Origin: Bisporella sp. PMI_857
Lineage: Eukaryota > Ascomycota > Leotiomycetes > Helotiales > Helotiaceae
Assembly (NCBI GenBank): GCA_021307315.1
Contig: JAJSPD010000014.1
Coordinates: forward strand, 496,001 to 560,000
Length of the DNA: 64,000 nt
Direction of reading: 5' to 3'
The notes under the pieces are model-generated. The model was given only the letters and a program-made list of their open reading frames with translations. It was not told the origin of the DNA and ran no database searches. Positions 57,699 through 64,000 of the stretch are shown here, in pieces. The stretch's first letter is position 1; the number at the start of each line of letters is the position of its first letter. The translations under genes were made by a program, and so were the position numbers.

Positions 57699-58538
57699 TT
57701 AAGAGACATCCATTGTGTCGGGCAACGTGTGAACCTGACTTGATGAGTTTTCTACATTGCTCGGTTTTTTCAAAACGTGATTATTTAGAAACTCTACAGC
57801 ATCATCGATTCCAGCTGGCGAGTTGAACCAGTGCCCGCCATTGGGATACTCTTTCCATGTAACTGTCGCGCCGAATCCTTGTAATGTATCTCGCAAGCCA
57901 CGTCCATTTCCTATCAGAACAAGTGGATCATCGATACAGTGTTCTAATAACACAGGTGTGTTGCGTAGAATCTCATTAGTGTCCGGGATGCCATCTAAGT
58001 CGAGCACTTTCCTGGTCTCAGCGAGCGATCTTCCGGGGAAAGGCATCCTGCACGAAAAACCCACAAAAGCGCCGAGTCTTAGGGTCACATGCTGCCCCTC
58101 CACAGCAGGCGATAAGCTCAAATTTAGTAGTGTATGCACACCAGTGGCAGCACCTTGGCTAATCCCAGCCAGCACGAGGCGATCCCATTCTCCGCCCAAG
58201 ATGGCAGCTTCGCTCGCAAGGATGCACCGTATATTAGCAACGCTCTCCCTTAGACCTGTTGCTTGCAGCTCTTCACGCTCCGAGAAGTTGCTCACGTTCC
58301 AAATATCAAACCACTGCGAAATTGTGTCACCAGGGAAGGCGGCAGGCTGCCGGATCTCAGCCTGAGGGAACACCCAGCGGAAGGAGGGGAAGATCTCCGG
58401 AAGTGTGCTGTCGCGTGAGTCCCTCGAGTAATACAAAGAGGAAGCAAAACTTTGGGCGGTATCTCCACGCCCGTGTAAGAAAACAACTGTGTGCGTGTGA
58501 GTTGTGGAGGAAGGAATGGTGATAAAGGGGCGATCCAT
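57699..58538 (-). CDS. Acyl-protein thioesterase/carboxylesterase-like alpha/beta hydrolase
   Basis: Single exon; ATG 58538 gives 279 aa, and an upstream in-frame start at 58604 adds 22 unconserved residues. The order of motifs is that of the phospholipase/carboxylesterase (APT1) family. They are the oxyanion-hole HGRGD (22-26), nucleophile GISQG with S127, the acid in HCIDDPLV (D203/D204), and H236 in GGHWFNS. It may remove acyl chains from proteins or hydrolyse small esters. No signal peptide, so cytosolic. It begins only 91 bp downstream of the HET gene stop on the same strand. Confidence 0.85.
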   Translation of the reverse strand: MDRPFITIPSSTTHTHTVVFLHGRGDTAQSFASSLYYSRDSRDSTLPEIFPSFRWVFPQAEIRQPAAFPGDTISQWFDIWNVSNFSEREELQATGLRESVANIRCILASEAAILGGEWDRLVLAGISQGAATGVHTLLNLSLSPAVEGQHVTLRLGAFVGFSCRMPFPGRSLAETRKVLDLDGIPDTNEILRNTPVLLEHCIDDPLVLIGNGRGLRDTLQGFGATVTWKEYPNGGHWFNSPAGIDDAVEFLNNHVLKKPSNVENSSSQVHTLPDTMDVS

Positions 58539-58628
58539 GGTTAAGGAATTCAAGACGTGATGGTATTTGGTCGTGAAATATGTTAGTCGGGCCGCCGCCC
58601 CCACCCAAAAAAAAAGAACCGAGGCTGG

Positions 58629-60413
58629 CTAGCACAAAGTTATAATATCCTCTTGTATCCTACCATTTTCGAGCATTTCTCTCGTTTCCCCACCCATAAT
58701 CCCGTGAACATAGGCCTCCCCAACAAGTTTATATCGACCTTCCATCTTGGTCTTGCGAAGAATGAACGGTACATTTGCGCCAAATATCACACAGCAGAGA
58801 TCTTCTGACTCCATGATCGCCGGTCCTAATATATAGTAACCATTCTCTGTAAACGCAAAACTCCTCCCTGTACAAGAAAATCTCATGTCCAACCAGAACT
58901 TCTCGTGGTCTCCCTTAATGATACTCGTCTGTAGTTCAGTGGGAGGTTCGACTGATTTTGAGTTGAATTGGTGGTGCCAATAGGCGATGAAGTTGTCTTG
59001 ATGCTGTGAGAGATTATCCTCAGCAGACTCATAACCACTCAAAGCAGCTGTGAGTGTGAGACTAAAGGCGGTCAAGTAATCGGATTTGTATGCTGAAATT
59101 GATCTGTTGCCCCATGCGTACCCCCAAATTTCTCTAAATATGCCTTCACTTGAATCTTTGGAACCTTTGTCAGTCGGATTCTCAGGCTCAGCTAGGTCGA
59201 AGGCGGTAAACTTGAATGTCTTGTAAACACTACCAAGAATTGTCCCTTTTACTTGCAGATGATTCTCCTCTGTAACTATCAACGGTGGCTCAATTCTTCC
59301 AGCAGATGCATTGTATGGGAAGCCGGTATAAATTCCAAGGTTGGTCATCGTTTCCTGGACGGTCCAATAGGGAACCCAAGACGGAAACTCGTCTTTGATA
59401 GTTCCCTCGTTGTGTTCCACTGCTGAGAGCAATCGATGTGCATTCCGGAGTTTCAAAAGCTGTATAGCCAACTCGAGAAAGACTTGGTGAAAATCTTTAG
59501 TATAGTCCGGCTTCACGAAAGCCTCGCCGTCGCTATTAACCTGCGCAAAACGATGGCCCAGCATCGCATAAACGTGGTCTCTATGATCTGCACAACCAAG
59601 CCAGCTCCCTTGATTCATGAGGTCGAGAAAGTTACGGTCATGAAGCCAGTTCTCCTTCTCCCACTCTGCAGACCAATCGACCCATTCCATATGGATGGCG
59701 TTGAATTCAATGCCAGCTCGGATCAACAAGTGACCCGCACATCTGTCAATCCATGTAGCCATTGCCATCAGCTGCCGATACCCGAATTCAACATCTCCGT
59801 ACAGAACCCAAGGCTCCTTTGCTAATCCGACTTCCTGAATAACCCAGGTCCTTGTCCACCAGACACAGTCTGTTAGAGCTTTCACAGCGGTCCATCTCGG
59901 GTCGTTGAAGACTGGATCATCAGGTGAAAGTATCGGCATCTCCTCGATGGATTTGTACTTCGAGACCAGCTGATGATTCTCTTTCACCAACTCCGCAACT
60001 TCCCTAGCTCGGCTCTCTTCATCCCGACCAAGATATACTAGTACCCTCTTTGCCTGGCTGTATATTGCACCCATAAAGCCTACATGATGACCGCGTTCCT
60101 TGATATCGCGCTGATTGATGCAGATTGCGTCAGCCCACACCACACGTGGTCGATCCGCATAGCGCACTCTTACAAGTGCTGCTTTCAAGTTCTTGGTGAC
60201 GTGAATGGTATTACTGTTAACTTCAATTGGTTCATGGTCGCCTGAGTGACCCCATACATATGACAGTGCTTCGTATGGAGGGGAGTGGGCTAAAGCGAAG
60301 ACTGAGAGGTTGGCAATGACCGGTTCGCCCTCGGTGCCAGGAGCGAGATATAGTAGGCGGATGTGACGCCCAAGAGGGAGGTCGGAATATATCTCTCCAG
60401 ACACGTCGCCCAT
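58629..60413 (-). CDS. HET-domain (heterokaryon incompatibility) protein
   Basis: Intronless, 594 aa. The HET domain occupies about 25-190, with the three signature blocks in order: YEALSYVWG, VVWADAICINQRDIKERGHHV and WWTRTWVIQEVGLA. The C-terminal half has the usual closing region (GRSFAFTENGYYILGP...DLCCVIFGANVPFILRK). HET proteins trigger cell death when unlike fungal strains fuse; most copies have unknown partners. No NACHT or repeat domain is present, so this is the stand-alone type. Its 3' end lies very close to the following esterase gene. Confidence 0.93.
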   Translation of the reverse strand: MGDVSGEIYSDLPLGRHIRLLYLAPGTEGEPVIANLSVFALAHSPPYEALSYVWGHSGDHEPIEVNSNTIHVTKNLKAALVRVRYADRPRVVWADAICINQRDIKERGHHVGFMGAIYSQAKRVLVYLGRDEESRAREVAELVKENHQLVSKYKSIEEMPILSPDDPVFNDPRWTAVKALTDCVWWTRTWVIQEVGLAKEPWVLYGDVEFGYRQLMAMATWIDRCAGHLLIRAGIEFNAIHMEWVDWSAEWEKENWLHDRNFLDLMNQGSWLGCADHRDHVYAMLGHRFAQVNSDGEAFVKPDYTKDFHQVFLELAIQLLKLRNAHRLLSAVEHNEGTIKDEFPSWVPYWTVQETMTNLGIYTGFPYNASAGRIEPPLIVTEENHLQVKGTILGSVYKTFKFTAFDLAEPENPTDKGSKDSSEGIFREIWGYAWGNRSISAYKSDYLTAFSLTLTAALSGYESAEDNLSQHQDNFIAYWHHQFNSKSVEPPTELQTSIIKGDHEKFWLDMRFSCTGRSFAFTENGYYILGPAIMESEDLCCVIFGANVPFILRKTKMEGRYKLVGEAYVHGIMGGETREMLENGRIQEDIITLC

Positions 60414-61044
60414 TTTCAGAGACTGCTCTGAGTGTCCACGACGTTGAATTTAGTTCTCTCGACCTCCGTGGTAGCAAGCTCTGGAATCTTGGCTTTTAGC
60501 TCTGACTTATTCTTCAACTCAGTTCTCTAAGGGCAAAACAGATTGGCAGCGGCTGCGCGATGATTAAAAGATATCTATGACATCCAGATCTTTGGCGCGG
60601 TTGCGAATCCTTGTAGCGCAAAGCTGAAACTTTGCAGCAATGTGCTTTTTGCCCAATGAGAACATCCTTTGAACTCGGTCACGGGAGCCAATGAGAGTGG
60701 GCGATGATGTCGGGAATAGGGCTTCGCAATAGAGGTCGAATAGAGGGGTTTATATAGGTACTATTCAACACGTCAACACCGCTTGTTATTATACAGCTTG
60801 TCGTACTATCATAACCTGTAATAACCTGTAACAGCTAAGGAAAACTCTCGCTAGTTGCTCCTTGGCGTTATTATATAAGCCGATCTTTGACAGATGAATA
60901 GAGCTGCTTCTGTCATGTGACAAGCCTGCATTCTTTACCTCCTTTTCAAGATTAGAAATCCTGCGTACTTTTTTTGATTCAAATTCAATTATTAATGGTC
61001 TTTGATTTTCGAGGTGAGATGCAGTAGTAATTGCATTGATTGAT
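60414..61044. other. Intergenic upstream of HET gene
   Basis: HET promoter flank followed by repeat-like sequence that includes a direct repeat of ATAACCTGTA (60808-60840). No gene seen. Confidence 0.5.
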
Positions 61045-61260
61045 TGATTTTCATGAGTAGACTTGCCTGGCCATAGACAGAACGCGTATCAGGTAAAGGC
61101 TGTGACTCGAGTAAGCGCATTAACCTGGTCGTTAGTCCTCTTCTGGACTTCACAGCATCGGGTTGACCAGAGTAGCTTAGTGTCCAGTAAGATATCTAAC
61201 ATCTTAATGTCAGGAGAAAGAAGATTTTTAGTACGTCTTTAGTATACGCAGGCCGACTGA
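61045..61260 (-). mobile_element. Decayed LINE-type (Tad-like) reverse-transcriptase fragment
   Basis: On the minus strand a frame reads LLSPDIKMLDILLDTKLLW and then VQKRTNDQVNALTRVTAFT, which fits the end of fungal LINE reverse transcriptases (L..LD.KL.W ... ALTR...STWGA). TGA stands where the conserved TGG is expected. A frameshift later, MARQVYS continues the family pattern (ARQVYTAVV). TGG to TGA is a typical RIP change. No other part of the element is recognisable nearby. Confidence 0.55.
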
Positions 61261-61399
61261 TTAAACTGGCAGTTTCTAGTTAAGTATATCAGCTTATATT
61301 TACTAGGTGCACACCTTATTCTATGGCGCCTTGTCCAAATTAGGCCGCTGGCATAAGCCAAAAAACTCTGAGTTATAGAATAAGAAGAGTATTAGCGAG

Positions 61400-61705
61400 A
61401 GAAGTGATCCTTGTTGCTCCTGCCAAGGACAGGGAGGCCACTATTTCTGAGCCTTAGATAACTGGAGAAGACTTCCAGTCAGAGGGCGTGAAGAGTGCAA
61501 AGCCGACGAGATCGAGTTTGTATAGGATTGTGCGGATAACCGATATGGGTTTGGGTTTGGAGACTTAGTTGGGGATGTGGTTGAATGCTAGCATTGCCGC
61601 AACAAGGCCACCGAACGGGAGATTGGTGTAGAATCCTGATATCGAGATGAGATTAGATCAATGAATAAAGTAGAGAAACCGTGTGACTCAGAGCACCGCC
61701 AGGTC
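61400..61705 (-). pseudogene. Dead fragment of an MFS drug:H+ antiporter (DHA14-type)
   Basis: On the minus strand GGALSHT (near 61700-61682) is followed, after a possible relict intron, by GFYTNLPFGGLVAAMLAFNHIPN from 61636. This is the fungal DHA14 signature FYINLPxGG. A TAA stop at 61567-61565 (one C-to-T change from CAA) interrupts the frame. KLDLVGFALF then continues the family text until TAA at 61456-61454. Helices before and after are gone. The live gene would be a 14-helix exporter; this piece cannot work. Confidence 0.68.
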
Positions 61706-63282
61706 GTATACTGTGTTCGTGCTCCTCTAACTAAGGCTCCCTGACAAGGCCAAGATACGTAAACCACAATGTTGCATATTGATTCCTCACTATCGCCCCG
61801 TAGCTAGTACACATCATTAACGAATATGACGTTATAGCCAGTCAAGTGCTCGCCAAGGATACGCGTTGCCTTGCTGTTCTAGCTCGGCAAGACTCAGCAA
61901 ATAAAAGTTCTTATAATAGTGGCAACATTCTTCTTACCACCAACATTTGTCTCATCACTTCTAAGCATACCCTTATTTGATTGGCGTTCCGCGAGTGCCG
62001 AGAACCAGACAGGGCACAGAGCCTTGGAAGAAGATGCTACCTCTTTATATTTACTAGAACTATAAAAATGTGCATCAAAGCGCCTGTATTTGGATTCGTG
62101 ACTAGTGTAGTAAAAATATATATATAATATAAAAAAAACCTTTCTAGTCGTCGTATTATCTGTTGGGTTAGAGGTAAGTAATAATTGCAACTTAATAATG
62201 CTAGTCAATTCTATAAAGTTGAGCTTGCTATCCTATATTTCCTTTTTCAACAAAACTGCTACTTCGCCTCATTCAAGTATAAATTCCGACAAACTTTGAC
62301 AAATCACCACATACACCTTGCACATTTAATACTGAAAACGCACCCTCGAAGTAGAGAAAAGCAAGATTTGCAACTTCTTTTTCAGACCTACCGCTCTTCT
62401 CGACTCCTTTCACAGAAGAAGGAAATAAGTTCTTTTCAACTTATTAACTAAGCTTGTGCTCCACGACGGCAAAGTAGACATGATTTGGATTTTTCGCACG
62501 GTCCGAATTGATTTGAAAATGGCCGAACGTGTCAGCAAAAGGCACCGGCGCTCAAATACCCAGGGATTCACCATGTATCGCACCGTCTATACATTTTCGT
62601 CGGACTCTTTGTTCCGGACAGCACTGCAGTAAAGTCCTTATTAAAAAGCCGTTCTTAATTTAGACTAACCGTTGAACGCTAAAAAACAAAAAATAATAAT
62701 GCTTCATTTCCGAAAACTGATTCTAAGTCAATTTTTGTATTAACTTCTATATTTACTTTCAAGTCGAAATGCGCAAAAGCCAAACGCGCTACTCTCGTTT
62801 AAATCTGCTTCTATATCAGATTCCAGATAGTTCAACTACTACTAGCTGCGTCCAGGGGAGATCTCGGCGACCGCATCATAAGTGAAAAATAGTATCAGGA
62901 GCCTGCTACCAATATATGCCGGGTCTGGGGTTTTGAAAAGCAAAGTTAACTTGGGTTCCGCGGTTTTAGGATGTTCTGATTTGGGTCTAGGGAATATTTC
63001 AACATAGATGGAAGACTAACATTAGGCTATCCTGATGTGGCGCGTATATGTAAGCTAGTAATGTAAGTATAAATTTAGAATCAAGGTAATAACCTAAATT
63101 AGCAATATCTAGATTCCCACGGAGAACTACTCGTTTCAGAACCACTAAAGCATAATCAACAGAACCCTGTTTAAAACCATCACATGAAACTTGTTCCGTG
63201 AGACTTAGATTCTCAAGTCGAATACTTAGAAAGCCTAAGATGAAGCATCAGCACCCTCGAGAACCTATTCGGAATAACCTCC
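61706..63282. other. Repeat-like AT-rich intergenic region
   Basis: 1.6 kb without a supported gene, AT-rich from about 62080. It continues the graveyard of the MFS and LINE fragments. Confidence 0.5.
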
Positions 63283-63792
63283 TTACTCAATCAGATTCCC
63301 ATCCGGATCCCTAACGTAAACGCTACTAATCTTCCCCCTAGCCCCCGTCCTCAAAACCACTTTCTCACCCTCCAGCACCTCAATGCCATCCTTCCTGAAA
63401 CCCTCGATCGCGCTCTGCAGGCTCGTCCCATCCTCCACCAGAAAACACAGATCCGCGGTCCCCGGCAGCGCGGTCGTGGCTTTAGGTTCGAATTCAGCAC
63501 CACGTTGGTGCAGGTTGATCTTTTGGTGTCCAAAGAGCAGCGCGTGTCGCTGTATTAATGGGTTTAACGGTGACACGAAGGCTTGTGATCGCATCCCTAG
63601 GTAAGATGTGTACCAGTGGATGGTTGCGGGGATGGAATTGCAGGTTAGGACCAGGTGATCTAGGGCTTTGACTGTTGTGAGGGGGTTAGGCGGCATGGTG
63701 GGATATGGTAGTAGGTATGCAGGTGATGTTTTCTTGTCTTTTGGGGAAATTTGTATTATAGAAGTTAGATTTAGCGCTTTGTTGCTGTTCAT
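63283..63792 (-). CDS. VOC (glyoxalase/bleomycin-resistance) family protein
   Basis: Intronless. ATG 63792 gives 169 aa; ATG 63696 gives 137 aa and starts just before the domain (TVKALDHLVLTC). A single VOC unit of two beta-alpha-beta-beta-beta modules is visible. DHLVLT supplies the first metal-ligand His, INLHQRG the second, and the closing VRDPDGNLIE the usual Glu. Proteins of this size resemble bacterial YaeR-like VOC proteins, which act on small molecules with a divalent metal; the substrate is unknown. The first 32 residues from the upper start may be a targeting sequence or untranslated. Confidence 0.85.
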   Translation of the reverse strand: MNSNKALNLTSIIQISPKDKKTSPAYLLPYPTMPPNPLTTVKALDHLVLTCNSIPATIHWYTSYLGMRSQAFVSPLNPLIQRHALLFGHQKINLHQRGAEFEPKATTALPGTADLCFLVEDGTSLQSAIEGFRKDGIEVLEGEKVVLRTGARGKISSVYVRDPDGNLIE

Positions 63793-64000
63793 GTACCTGG
63801 GTGTTAGTTTTAGTAGGGAGGCCGCTTAGAGATATTGTCCGGATATCGGACAACTATAAAGAAAGGTGTGCCAGTGGGGCAGCGAAAAATGGGGTACCCC
63901 AATCCTTAATGCAAGTCACTTCTTAGTAGCACAGATATAGTCCATTACTAAGGGGAAAGATTTTACATTTTTTCGGATATTCAGGTTGATGAATATGAGG
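63793..64000. other. 5' flank of VOC gene
   Basis: No coding region seen up to the end of the window. Confidence 0.5.

Overview
The window reads as nuclear DNA of a filamentous ascomycete (Pezizomycotina). Coding regions are broken by short spliceosomal introns (mostly 47-100 bp) with GTRNGY donors, CTRAY branch sites and YAG or AAG acceptors. The gene families are typically fungal: HET, Msb1/DUF1708, DUF1996, class I hydrophobin, a Pof7-like F-box protein, and an HNH-APH fusion. I suspect Leotiomycetes from the overall flavour, but that is an inference. I rebuilt gene models by joining exons where splice sites, reading phase and family conservation all agreed; exon coordinates are in each entry.

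Layout. 1-8.3 kb: a Gfo/Idh/MocA dehydrogenase, a small acidic protein behind a CCAAT-rich promoter, an aspartic-protease-like protein, a disordered AT-hook protein and a type II membrane O-fucosyltransferase-like protein. 9.2-10.8 kb: a broken sugar O-acetyltransferase (two stops, one frameshift), then an odd run of micro-exons and 33-39 bp introns. 11.5-17.9 kb: mostly secreted or metabolic genes (DUF1996 protein, 8-Cys small secreted protein, 2-oxoglutarate dioxygenase, short secreted tyrosinase). 19.8-22.5 kb: poorly resolved hypothetical genes. 25-29.7 kb: a membrane-anchored protease-like receptor with degenerate catalytic sites and a secreted glycerophosphodiesterase. 30.9-34.3 kb: a six-exon Msb1-like polarity protein.

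After an AT-rich desert (about 35.2-37.6 kb) come a DUF3140 gene with an apparent one-base deletion, uracil-DNA glycosylase, a tRNA-like gene with a large insert, a secreted DJ-1/PfpI protein, an Mtm1-type mitochondrial carrier divergent from an F-box gene, a class I hydrophobin and a 729-aa BAR-like/disordered protein. 52.8-60.4 kb holds a FAR-17a/AIG1-like membrane protein, an HNH-APH fusion, an acyl-protein-thioesterase-like hydrolase and a HET-domain protein. 60.5-63.2 kb is a repeat-rich graveyard with a dead MFS drug transporter and a dead LINE reverse transcriptase. A small VOC (glyoxalase-like) protein ends the window.

Common threads. Broken genes repeatedly show stops explainable by C-to-T or G-to-A changes (CAG to TAG, CAA to TAA, TGG to TGA), as expected if repeat-induced point mutation has acted. 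Genes are otherwise mostly unrelated housekeeping, signalling and secreted functions, not one pathway. No CRISPR, rRNA or intact transposon was seen.
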